Source of the DNA: Narthecium ossifragum
Lineage: Eukaryota > Streptophyta > Magnoliopsida > Dioscoreales > Nartheciaceae
Assembly (NCBI GenBank): GCA_963920575.1
Contig: OY986973.1
Location: 9,396,607-9,460,606, forward strand
Direction: 5' to 3'
Length of the DNA stretch: 64,000 nucleotides
Below are positions 24,420-35,585 of this stretch, in pieces. How positions within the stretch are numbered: position 1 is the stretch's first letter; the number at the start of each line of letters is the position of its first letter. The notes beneath the pieces were generated by a model, which saw nothing but the letters and a program-made list of their open reading frames with translations, made no database searches and was not told the origin of the DNA. The position numbers and the translations under genes are program-made.

Positions 24420-27085
24420 CACCCCCCAGCTTACACTTTGCTAGTCCTCGAGCAAAGAAAATATAAAAAGAAAACAATAAATCTAACTAGTCACTTTCGT
24501 AGGTCTCACGATTGCACTTAGCATGTGCAACAAGCCTTTAAACCCCTGGGTTACCCCAGTGGAGGAGTTATAGTCTCCTGAGGGTTTCCAGTGATGACAC
24601 CCACAAACATCTATACATCCCCTTGAATATATCATTAGAAATTCATCATAATATTCATTAACTCTAATGCATGAAATAGAAAGCCTATCCATGAATTCAT
24701 CCTTCAACTCACAGTCACATAAAAAATATGGTAAATCAAAACATGTCATAACATATTTCCAACACTTCAACATATTTAATCATGATTAAGACTAACTTTA
24801 ACACTCCTGTCTGTGATTGGGGTTCCACATGCTTCAGAGCATCAATTATATCTAAACACTTCAACTATTCAAGATCACAATCCTATCCAAGCACATATCT
24901 TCCACTTATCACATAGCAATATCTGTTTTTTTTTTCTTTTCTTTTCTTTTTTTTTTATATATATGACATGTGCAATGTTATGATTTCTTAAGCTTTCTTC
25001 ATGGTCCATGTAACGAGGTTCAAGCCAGTGACTCCCAAACCAGACGGTTTTAGGGCACTAAGTGTAGAACACTCTTCAGACTCTAATGCTCAAACCATGA
25101 AGGCTACAAATCATAACTAGTCATTTTTTTTTTGTAAGGAAATCAACCGTTTTACGCGAACACCACGCTGGCTAGGCACACTGCTCAGTTACTAAGTTGA
25201 AAATCCCTTTTTTTTTCGCATACTCAGATAACTGCATGTGTTCATGTATTTTCTGTGTCATGATATAAAATTGTAAATCTATCCCAGTATCATGCTTAGA
25301 ATCTAATATCAACCCCTTAATATGTGGAAGTGAACATGTGCATTAGGATATGTCAAGTTATCCTTAAATTATGGTAAAAGTGTTAAAGTATAGAAATAGT
25401 GTTATGCATAGCAAAATTTACCATCCCTTATATGACATACAAGTCTCAGAATAATTCATAAAATAACTTTCTAAAACATGCACCTTTGTCAAATCATATC
25501 ATAATTTCATCCTTTTGACATATTTCAAGGGATGTATAATATTTGGTTACCAGAAAATAAAAATAGAAATATATGAGCATGAAATTTATGAATGCTACCC
25601 CCAACTTAAATGTAATTGTCCCCAATTACACTAAGTCACAAAAATAAATCAAGAAGTAAAGGGTAGAGATAACCATCATGAACGCCTTAGAAATAGATTT
25701 CTCGCTCTTCCAATTTTAGTTTAGGCACCACCATCATAGAATAAATACTTCCTTCCCCACCATAACCTGTCCCACAATTATATACCTTTCCAAAAAGATC
25801 AAATATAACAAATAAAAGTCCAAAAAGGTATTAGAATCATAGAAAATTTCGACAGAGTCTCCTTTGTATTTTCATGATATATTAATCCGTACAAACATTC
25901 ATCACATAAAAATATAACATGTACAGATAAATAGTAACGGAGAGAATACATCAAAATTAATCTTCTAGACATCACAGATAAGGAAATAAAGAACCAAAAT
26001 ATCCAAGAAGAGCATCAAATTATTCGTAATCCGCAGTATGGTCGTTCTCATCCATGGTCTGCAGCCCGCGGCGAGATCAAATTCGAAATTAGCGGAGATA
26101 GGGAAAAGTGAACACCCGTGAATGCTCTGGGATGTCTGGATGACTTGACTATACAGAGTATGGTCCTGATTGAAGTTCTGTACCGTCCGATCGAAAATAT
26201 GAGCTTTGGAGCACCTGGATCACGTCCAAGAAGAATCAGACGGCTGAGAGCTCGCCGGCGACGGATCGACGGTGAAAGCTCATCGCCGGAGGATAGGACC
26301 ATGACAGGAAGAATCGTGGATGTCTAAGGAGTCCTCCAGTGACCTCTGATCTAAGAATAGTGGCTTCTAAGTGGCTGATCGGAGTGATCGGCGCGGAAGA
26401 GGATGATTGCCGGAATTGGAAGCCGATGGTCGGAGCTCCAATCAAGGACGGAAAGGGTTGAGGAAGCATCGCAGAAGGGTTAGGAAGCTTCCTATGGGGT
26501 TTGATTAAAGTATGGGGCTTCCAGGCGACGGATTGAGGGTGGTCGGAAAGGTGGAAACCGACGGCGGTAGAAATCGATGATCCCGGCGGCAAGGAGGTGT
26601 TTTGATTGTGGAGGAAGCTTCGTGGTGGCCTGAGGAAGGTTATGGAGGTGGTTTGGGGCGGTGAGCGGCCGTGAATGGCGGTGAAGACGACGGCGGGGGA
26701 GCTTACCGGCGTCGGAAAAGAAGGTGGCGAGGGACATGAAGGACGGGGATGAATAGGTGGAAGGTTGGCGGAGGTATTGGTGGTATTTTTAGGGGCTGAG
26801 GGCGGCCAGAGAGTTAGCGACGGGCGGCGGTGGTCGTCGGCTCGGGGACGAGCCGACGAGCCGGGACGATGAGCCGCGGGTGAAGGAGAGAGCGGGAGGA
26901 GAGAGAAAACTCAAAGAAAATAAAGAAAATTCGGAAAAATAGGAAAAAGACGGGAAAAAAAATGAAAAAAATCATGGAAAATCCTAAATTTTAAGGAAAA
27001 TACGGGAAAAAATATAAAACTTGGGTTGCCTCCCAACAAGCGCGCAATTTTAAGTCTTTCGCTCGACTTCCCGAAAAAGGTGTCA
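24420..27085 (-). other. Region of element C without RT or integrase
   Basis: Between the gag-protease stop and the 3' LTR. From right to left it holds the phrase CTTGGGTTGCCTCCCAACA near 27020 (on the plus strand), a GC-rich block at about 26048-26900, AT-rich DNA, a second purine tract (AAGTTGGGGG near 25595-25604, minus, next to TTGGGGACAATTACA), homopolymer runs near 24930 and 25120, and the polypurine tract against the LTR (CTGGGGGGTG, 24420-24429). No RT, RNase H or integrase motif appears in any frame. The GC-rich block carries overlapping minus frames (26737-26048) rich in H, P, R and S that I do not recognise; it could be captured host DNA or an old leader. Confidence 0.8.
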
Positions 27086-30000
27086 TTATAGCATGGATCC
27101 GTCTAAATGACGGAATCGATCACCCCACTTAAAATAATTTCCTCCATATAATGCTTGAAACCAAACCAAACCCCACAGTAAATCAAGTAGTTGATGATGT
27201 AGGCTAACAAAGTTTTTCCTCCCAACAATAGAACTAGAGACCCCACCCTCTATAAAAGGCAACCTATCGTCATGTTTCATCTTGCACCCCGGTCTACAGT
27301 ATGTGTCCTCCAGAATAGTGAAACTATCAATCGGGTGAACCGGAAGTGAAAGGTCAAATATAGATAAAAGACGCGGTGAAAGCAGTGATGATGGTGCAAA
27401 TATAGAGAAAAGAGGAGGTGGCTCAACCTTAGGATATACTGCCGCATCTGTGCAAAGGTGAGTGTCGGCATAATAAGCACACAATTGGCCCGTATCTATC
27501 ACAGGTGCGGGAGTAAAAGATAGCGGTGAAAGGGGTTCAACCATCCCAGAAATAGTTTTTGTCTCCACAGTATGCCGATCGAGTGATTGGTCGGGCAAGA
27601 TGTGTGTTTTGATATCATATTTCGATTGTGCAGTGTCCCGATTAACATCCTCATCAGAGTCAGAAGCATAGTCATTCAAAATATCAAGCAAAATTTCATT
27701 CTTTAATTCAACATCATCATCCTCAGAATCATACTCATCCCAGATTATAGGCAATTTATCATCATACAGTTTAAGATCATAATCATCATCATCAGAATCA
27801 TATTCATCCCAAATCGTAGACAATATATCATCATGCAGTTTAGCATCATTATCAGCATTGTCGGAATCATATTTATCCCAAATTGTAGGCAATTTATCAT
27901 TCATTATAACATGAGCCTTATCATCAAAGCAGTCTGTCAAACTATCAACATGAAAGCATTCATTCTCATGCTCAGGCAAACAGGCAATTTTAAAGATATT
28001 CAATTTAACATGCATATTACCAAAAGAAACATCCATCACACCAGTTCGACAATTTATGCAGGCATTAGCAGTGGCCAAAAACGGATGTCCTAGAATAATC
28101 GGTACAGTCTTTTTGCAGTGGACAGCAGGTTCCATGTCTAAGACAACAAAGTCAACCGGAAAGAAAAAATTATCCACTTTAACTAAAACATCTTCTACTA
28201 TAACTCTAGGTGTCTTAATGGACCTATCAGCTAATTGCAAGATCACAGACGTGTGTTTAAGCTCTTCCATCCCAAATTCCTTATAAAGGTAGTAGGGCAA
28301 AATATTAACACTGGCTCCAAGGTCAAGAAGGGCACCATCAATCTGGTAGTCTCCTATGCAACAGGGTATGGTAGGGGTACCAGGGTCCTTTAATTTGGGT
28401 GGCGTGTCATATTTCAAAATTGAACTGACTTGTTCAGGTAAAAGGATTTTCTGGTCCCCTTTGGGTTTTGTCTGGCGTTTATGAGTGCACAGGTCCTTAA
28501 GAAATTTGGCATAAGAAGGAATCTGACGAATGGCCTGAAGCAAGGGTATGTTGATGTTGACATGTTTGAAAGTTTCAAGGATTTCCTCAGTAGCTCTTCG
28601 GGCTTTGATGGTTGGGTACGGGTCCTTAAGAGCTTCAGGAAAAGGCACTTTAGGAAAATATTTAGCTGGATCAGGCTCTCTAGAATCAGATAGGCCAGTA
28701 TCAGGTGAAAAATAAGAATCAGCTTGGGATGGATGTTTGATCTTCGGATCGGGCGTTTGATCATCCAGATTGACAGGTTCACCTATTTGATTATCTACTG
28801 TTTTGCCACTTCTGAGGGTCACCACGGCTTTGACACTCTCAAAGTTTTGGCTTTCTACATAGTGCTGGCCTCTGGGGTTTGTCACAGGTTGACTTGGCAA
28901 GTGACCCTCCTCTCTTTTGGTTATAGTGTTAGAAAGTTGGCCCAGCGAATTCTCAAGTTTTGCAATGGATTGGGTATTAGAATTACATTGATTCTCTATT
29001 CTAGAAACATAATTCTGAATTTTAGAGACTTCACTCGCCAAATCATTTCTTATGCCACTAATATTTGAATTGATGTTGTCATTCATAGCAGTCATAGCCG
29101 AAAGGAGGGAACTTAAAGTTGGTTCAGAAGTGAATTGAGTTTGAGGAGCTAAAGTTGATTGCGGAGGGTACCCAGGATTTGGATTTGCAGAAGGTTTAGG
29201 TGAGTATGTGAAAGCAGGAGGATTGTTTTGCCCATGGAAAGCATTTGAATGTTGTGGCTTCCAACTAAAATTAGGATGATTCCTCCAACCAGGGTTATAG
29301 GTGTTCGAATAAGGGTTGCCCTGAGGTTTGAAAAAACCATAAGTTGCATTTGCTTGTTCCTGAACAAAGTTAGGGAAATTGGGAGCTAGATGACAAGCAG
29401 TGATATGGTGGTCAGAATTAAGGCAGAGGGCACATGTTTCAAGAGAAGTGTTAGGCAATTGTTGAGCAAGAGATTGGCCTGTTTTCAACTGATTCAACTC
29501 TTTAGTTAGGAGAGCTACTTGTGCGGAGAGACTTTGGAATTTAGAAATTTCATGAATTCCCCGAGAATTACGAACAGTGGTAGACCGACTCCTAGAGACT
29601 GAGGCATTGTGTTGTGAATTTTCAGCAAGGTTATCATACATTTTCCAAAGAGCAGTCCATGGCTTACTAAGAACAACACCCCCGCAGCAGGCTTCGACCA
29701 TTGTCCTATAACGATCATTAAGACCATTATAGAATGAATGAGCTAACTGTCACTCAGGTACCTCATGATGGGGACACTCTCTAAGAAGATCCTTAAATCT
29801 TTCCCAAGCTTCATGAAACATCTCATATTCATTTTGCTTGAAAGAGATAATCATGGTTCGATAATTTTGAGTTTTAATGATCGGGAAATATTTCTTAAGG
29901 AAGGCATCCTGAAGTTGGTCCCATGTTGAAATCGAATTTGGCGCTAAAGTTTGGAGCCAATATTTAGCCTTGTCTTTCAAAGAAAAAGGGAAGAGTTTGA

Positions 30001-30439
30001 GTCTAAAGGCATCATCATTAAAATGCTGAAGTTTGAACATGGAAAGGATTTCAAGAAAGCTAGCAATGTGTCCATAAGGGTCCTCATTCTCACGCCCATA
30101 GAAAGAAGTTAAGGCTGTAATCCAGTTAGGCTTAATCTCATAATGGGTAGCATTGATGGTAGGTGGGTTGATACAAGAAGCATAGGTATAAGGTCCAGGT
30201 AGGAAGTGATTCCTAATTGGGACTTCTCTATTATTGTTATCATTTCTACCCCTACCCATGTTATCATTAGGGTCAATGACATGTTCCTCGTGTTCAGCCA
30301 TTAAGGATTGCAAATTGCTTATGGCTTCCTGGTAGTTACTTAGAGACTTTTGTGCTAAGATTCTAGCTGCTCGAAGTGTGGTCTCTATTTCTAGATCCAA
30401 AGGTTCCAACGGATTATTTAGGGATCGTCTACCTTGCAT
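27086..30439 (-). pseudogene. Element C gag-protease polyprotein, one stop
   Basis: One frame of 1118 codons from the ATG at 30439 to the stop at 27086, broken by a single TGA at 29747-29749 (TGG in the ancestral form, by alignment with element A). Gag domain residues about 80-225 (FYGRENEDPYGHI, FPFSLKDKAKYWL, FLKKYFPIIKT, HEAWERFKDLL). Zinc knuckle CALCLNSDHHITAC near 29437-29398. The protease follows near 28330 with D-L-G-A-S, then LQLADRSIKTPR and PIILGHPFLATANA, as in Athila. Beyond it, residues are acidic and repeated (27640-27900), then a tail rich in P and L ends the frame. RT would be next but is absent. Confidence 0.88.
27640..27900 (-). repeat. Acidic tandem repeats in element C protein
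   Basis: Four imperfect copies of about 22-23 residues encoded on the minus strand, with cores IWDKYDSDNAD, IWDEYDSDDDD, IWDEYDSEDDD and ILNDYASDSDE. The DNA repeats with the period of about 66-69 bp. It lies where the linker between protease and RT would normally be. Elements A and B have no such repeat but do have some acidic residues here (DEDDECQQTYQ). Function unknown. Confidence 0.85.
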
Positions 30440-30844
30440 GCAAGATCACAGCAAAAAGAGAAAAACAAAATAGAATATTCGGAGGAGAGGACAAAATCCG
30501 GAAAAGAACGATTGAAACGAAGAATTTTAAAGCAATAAGGCTTAGCTGACTGTGCAGTTCCGATCGGTCAGTTTCAGACCGCAACTCCTTCACTCGACGG
30601 TCACTTCAAAGCAGATGGCGAAGTCCGATCGATCGGATTCAAGTCCGACCGGTCGCTCCAGGTGCCTGGAGAGTTGTGTCCTTCTTCAAGAAAAATCCGT
30701 TCCAATGCTGCAAAAATTCCAGAAAATTGTCAGAAAAATCCTAAAAACTGTAAAATAAAGTAAATAAAAATAAAAATCTAACTCGCTCAGAAAAAGAGTT
30801 AAGAGAAGATTAAATCGATACTCCATTGTAAATCAAAAGACTTT

Positions 30845-30862
30845 TCCCCGGCAACGGCGCCA
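30845..30862 (-). promoter_or_regulatory. Primer-binding site of element C
   Basis: TGGCGCCGTTGCCGGGGA on the minus strand, 5 bases from the LTR end at 30868. It is identical to the PBS of Athila A and B. Together with the protease and gag it ties element C to the Athila lineage. Confidence 0.92.
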
Positions 30863-30867
30863 AAAAT

Positions 30868-32297
30868 TGATCGCTCGCAAATGCGTCGTTAAGTCAGATG
30901 CAAAACGCAATTTAGAATTTATAATCCTTCAATCAATACTACTCTACAAACGTAGAACAGTGGTGAGATCCGGAGTCGAACCACAGGGAAAGATTGTTTA
31001 ACAAAAGGAGAAATCAAATTAAATCTCTAAACTCAAGTCCTAAGGCGGAAAAAAGGAGTTTCAATGGTTTTGTTATCTAAGGAATTAAACTACTGAAAAA
31101 GCAATGAAAAGGTTGAAGTAGATCAATGAGAGAAACAACCTAGGGATCCCTCAATCCACTCTAGCTTCACTTCCTGTATCCTCTAGCTATCATCTTGCTT
31201 CTTCTCTAGACATTATGGAATCATGGCTTTTTAAGCTCACATGAAACCCTAAAAGAAAGTTGGTGACTACCTAAGGCATAACCTATCTTCGTGTAGCATA
31301 GATTGTCTTCGGACTTAACCTGAGTACAATCTATCTTTACTTAGCATAGATTATCTCAAAAGCATGTCAAAAACCATATGAAAACCATCTTATGGAACTC
31401 TACCATCAAGCACACCAATCAAGTAGGACACAAAATACGTCAAGGGAAATACTTCCATCAACTCTATTATCAATAAATTCAAATCCATAAGATCATGTCT
31501 ATGAGAAAGAAATACAAGAATCAACTAGAAAATACAGAAAGTTACACTAGAGTTTCATGAAATCCCTAGATCTAGAAGATTAGCCACTCATCTTTTGGAT
31601 GAGATCCATGTATTCGATGAAGAAGGTTAGGGATCCACACCACATCTCCGTCTTCTTCTCCAATCTGAATCCCTCTTTTTCTCTCTATGGAGGCCTCTGG
31701 TTTTCCAGCCACAAAGCCCTTTTTATATCTTAATTCCCGGATTAGGGTTTCAAGGTTAAGTTAGACCTCAAGTGCAACTCGGAATTCCTGGTCCAACCCT
31801 GACAGCTTCTTCTAATCGCGACTGGGCTCAACCGGTTTGGAATTTGAGAATGAGTCCAACACAAAAGATGTAGATTTGGAAGTCTTCTGTCTTCTCCCGA
31901 AGAGTTTGTAATATTTTGACTTATTTAGAATATTTGGCGAATATTCTCGGGAGCGTCGACGGACCAGTCTTCCAGCAGCTAAATATCTCCATCTTCTTCA
32001 AAACTGCTATCAATTCATCTGGAATCTCTGAAAGTGTTCAACATGAAAGTTGTACGTCTTGATGTCGTCTAGATGTCACACAAATTTCAGAATATTTGGA
32101 CTTAAGGATAATATCTGGTGAATATTGTGCTAACAGTCGACAGAGCAGTGTATTTCAGCATATTAATCGAATTTCTTGCATTTCTCCTCAAAGCATGATC
32201 AAACCTGAAATCAACTAACAAGCTATCAAATACAAACACTCTAGGCCTAACAAAGCTAAGTTAAGGGGTTTAATCATGAATATTTAGTGACTCATCA
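30868..32297 (-). repeat. 5' LTR of element C
   Basis: 1430 bp, same length as its partner, with TGATGAGTCA at 32297 and GCGATCA at 30868 on the minus strand. TATA box at 31719-31727. The leader between PBS and gag (30440-30844) has GATCGATC and GACCGGTC motifs near 30626-30662 and no gene. Confidence 0.92.
31719..31727 (-). promoter_or_regulatory. TATA box in the 5' LTR of C
   Basis: TATAAAAAG on the minus strand. It would direct the transcript of element C. Activity unproven. Confidence 0.5.
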
Positions 32298-32302
32298 CTA
32301 AC

Positions 32303-34660
32303 CAACGCGGAAAAAGAACGACGAGGGTTCCCTCTAACCTATTGGTCTCCCTAGCAAATCACCAAAGCACCCTCAATGAAACAATATTATATTCAAGCCT
32401 CGAACCACAGATTTAAAACTCAAGTGTAAATATATACAAAACCTCGTAGAGGGGGAGTTCAAATTACAACATCACTCCCGTAGGAGACTAACTAACATAG
32501 GATAAAAGCCATAAAGATCGCCACCTCTCAGACTCCACCTGGCGCCGCCGCACCGCCAACTAACTGCCCGGTAGGGGCCACAGAAGAGGAACTGACGCCT
32601 GCACCTGCAAAACGCAGCCCGGGTAGGTGTGAGCACTAAGCTCAGTAGGGATCTACACTACGACACACAGAAGGAAGAGGGAAACGCAACAGTGTCGCCC
32701 TCAAGTGGAATCTGGGTGTATACAGGGGTCCCATAACCCCACCGCGTGTCCCTGAGGCCCCGATCATGATCTTCCAGCCGGGCTGGTCACATGTCGGGTC
32801 ACACTCAGTAGCAGGAAACGGCACTGCTGACTCTCAACAGGACACTGAACACTGTTTGGTGGGAAGAGACACCACTGAGTAGGCAAAACCTCTACTCAAG
32901 AGTTTTAAGAAAAGCCGGACACCGGCTACACCTCAGATCCGACTCAAGGCCGACACGACCTCTACAATCATCAAGCACAAGTGCTCCAGTCATCTAAGCC
33001 TATCATTGAATCGACTGGTCACTACAATTCAAACCGGGTCCTAACAGTCCAACCCCGGTCCTAGGGCTAAGTCCGAGCTTCCAGCCTCGGGACGGCGACC
33101 CAAAGATCACCCACGCCCTAACCAATGCAACTAATGCACACAACAACAATGCATGCTATGACATACACATATAATCAGAAAGGCATGCAACAGTATGTCA
33201 GGCATCATAAAATTCTACTGGATCGCTGCAGCGGTACTACCAACCGCTGCCAGCCGATCCGCAGCGGATCCCGGCATTACGACGGTACCGCGACCGTCAA
33301 CCGCGGACTCCTGCAACGGGAAGCAACCCCGAAAACCGATGATGAATAAAACGCAATATAATATTATATTCCGAAATATAATATTATATTCAACAAAACA
33401 CATAAGCCTCTACTTAGGGGTTAATTGATCCCGTCGATCCGACGTCCAAACGACGTCGGATTCAAGATCCAACTTAACCACCAGTAGGTGTATATACCAG
33501 GATCATCATATCCAAATTTCATTAACATCCAACGGTTGGATTAACGGGAAACATTAATCAAAAGTCGCTGATTAAACCAACTTACCCTTTAATTGCTGGA
33601 ACGCAGCCCTCCAGCAAACAAATCATCAGAAATCGTAAAAACATCGGAAAATTACGAAACAAGATGGAATGGAAAGCTAACGAATATTTCTACAACTCTT
33701 ATGTTTATGCAAAGTCAAGATCATGTACTTGCCGGCCGGAAAACTCGCCGCAAGCCGGCTGTTTCTCAAGAACAGCAGAAAATCAGAAATCCGAGACTAA
33801 TCTTGCATAAAACCTACTCAAATCTCAACTGATTAACATGAAACTTAAATCCGTTATTCTAAAAGGCATAATGAATCCAACAAAGCAAGGATCAACAAGA
33901 TCCAACGGCTAGATCTCAAGAAAACCCGAAATAAACATAGTAGGTATAACCCTACCTAGCTGCGCTTTCCTCGGCTGATTCCCCGCGATTTGATCACCAA
34001 CAAGCCTCCAAACCTCTTCAAAGATCTTCCTCTCGTTGTCAAGAATCCAACGAGCCAAAGAACACCCAATTTGGTGGTCGGAGGAGGGAGAACGGAGGTG
34101 GGAAAGCTCGGCTGCCGGAACAGGGCAAAGAACAGAGCTCTCGGGAGAAGAAGAAAAGAGGAAGAAGAAAGAGAGGAGAAGGAGGAAGAGGAGGGGAAGA
34201 AAAGAGGGGAAAGGGGGAGGGGAAAGCCGGGAAAAGGGGAAGAAAGGTGAAGGGAGGGGAGGGGAAGTCTTCCCCTCTCTGACACGAGAGAACGACGGCC
34301 GTCGGTGGCCGTCCTCGCGAAGCAGAAAAGCCACCGACGCGATTCAGATCGGTCGCTCCAAGGAGCGATCGATCGCTCGCGGCCTGGCTCGATCCCAACA
34401 CCAAGTCGAATCGAGTCCGATCGATCGTTCCAAGCAGCGATCGATCGCTCAGGGGTCGTCAGCTGCCCAAAGGCAAGCTTTCGCGCGCCCGAGCTGGGAT
34501 CTTCCGATCCCGGGTCCACCTAGCCATTCTAAACAAGCATTAACACAAACAAGGCCGGTGTGTGCACACGCGGGTGTGAAACAAACCAACAAGGCACAAT
34601 TTACTAAATTGCCCTTGCGGTCTACAACGAGCCACAGGGGTAGAGGGGCAGGTCCTCACA
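32303..34660 (-). repeat. Solo LTR F, right part
   Basis: From the end of the CTAAC duplication to the LTR end. In transcription order (minus strand): LTR start TGTGAGGACC at 34660, a GATCGATC cluster (34355-34450), a long CT-rich leader (34270-34100), a splice-donor-like AGGTAGGGT (near 33957-33949), then AT-rich sequence with GATGAAATTTGG-like phrases and a doubled palindrome AATATAATATTATATT at about 33354-33391. No gene. Confidence 0.85.
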
Positions 34661-34665
34661 CGCCT

Positions 34666-35585
34666 CCCCAACCTCAGTCCAACACACCGGTGAGCGACAC
34701 GGTCTGCCGTACAACGCCTCAAAGGGTGTAAAACCCAAACTGGCCTGAAAGCTGTTGTTGTAGGCCAACTCCACCAAAGTCACGTGCTGCTCCCAAGTAC
34801 CTCCAGCGTCTAGCACACATGCTCTGAGCATGTCCTCTAAGATCTGGATAGTCTGCTCCGACTGTCCGTCTGTCTGAGGGTGGAAAGCTGTGTTGAACGT
34901 CAGTGTTGTCCCCAAGGAGTCCTGAAAGCTGCTCCAGAACCTGCCGGTGAATCTGGGATCTCTGTCTGACACTATAGGCACTGGGATGCCGTGCAGTCGT
35001 ACCACCTCGTCGATGTACCTCTAGCTCAGTCTGGCAACTGGATCTGTCGTCCTCATGGGGAGGAAATGAGCCGATTTGGTCAGTTGATCGACGATGACCC
35101 AAATCGCATCATTCCCCCTCGGTGACCTGGGTAGCCCGGTGACGAAGTCTATAGCTATATGTTCCCACTTCCACTCTGGCACTGGAAGTGGCTGCAACAA
35201 ACCTGGGGTCCGCCTGTGCTCTGCCTTCACCTTCTGACAGGTGAGGCATCTGGAAACGAACTCAACTACTGACCTCTTCATCCCGCACCACCAGAACTGT
35301 CGGTGATGATCGTGATATATCTTGGTGCTCTCGGGGTGAACGCCGAAGCAGGAGTGGTGGAACTCGTGAAGGATCTCCTCTCACAACGCCGGGTCTGCTG
35401 GAACTGCAACTCTGCCTCTGAAGAGTAGACCATTGTCTGCCGACACTGTCCAGCCCTCAACCGCGTGCTCGGTGCCGACCACAGCACGGGTCTCCACGAG
35501 CTCTGGGTTTCCAGCCAGTGCCTCGATCACCCTGGCCAAAAGAACTGGAATGCTGCGAACAGCATACAGGAAACCACCTGCCGCC
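34666..35585 (-). pseudogene. Tekay RNase H end and integrase core, broken
   Basis: Joins the RT-RNase H part at 45944 once element A is removed. On the minus strand it contains the zinc-binding module with paired H (FHHSCFGVH and its partner) and C residues (RCLTCQKVK), then the catalytic domain with D in HIAIDFVTGLP, D in VSDRDPRF and E in TDGQSEQ, and then NNSFQASLGFTPFEALYG. Stops at 35381-35383 (TGA, probable former CGA) and near 35020 interrupt the frame. It ends at the CGCCT duplication where LTR F inserted; the frame continues at 22925. Confidence 0.88.

Larger units (their letters stand above)
22990..32297 (-). mobile_element. Element C: non-autonomous Athila-like retrotransposon (gag-protease only)
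   Basis: 9308 bp with 1430-bp LTRs at each end, TSD CTAAT (22985-22989) and CTAAC (32298-32302). Transcribed right to left: LTR 32297-30868, PBS, gag-protease frame 30439-27086, about 2.6 kb without RT, RNase H or integrase, polypurine tract, LTR 24419-22990. The LTRs differ at about 17 positions (about 1.2%), the smallest value in the window, in keeping with its being innermost. The missing polymerase would have to be supplied by another Athila element. This organisation is the most unusual of the window. Confidence 0.92.
22931..34660 (-). mobile_element. Solo LTR F (chromovirus type), split by element C
   Basis: Starts TGTCGCACCCCGACC at 22931 and ends GGTCCTCACA at 34660, flanked by CGCCT at 22926-22930 and 34661-34665. 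Both flanks are Tekay integrase, which joins in frame when the LTR is removed. Without element C and its duplicated target the LTR is about 2417 bp. No internal sequence of its own is present, so it is a solo LTR. Its ends resemble the Tekay LTRs of this window and its right half resembles the LTR at 1-1693. Confidence 0.9.

Noticed and set aside
33909..34731. Open frames up to 231 codons on the + strand and 187 on the minus strand
   Set aside because: The same low-complexity leader of LTR F; composition is E/R/K or S/P/L only and the frames are not shared with the left-edge LTR.
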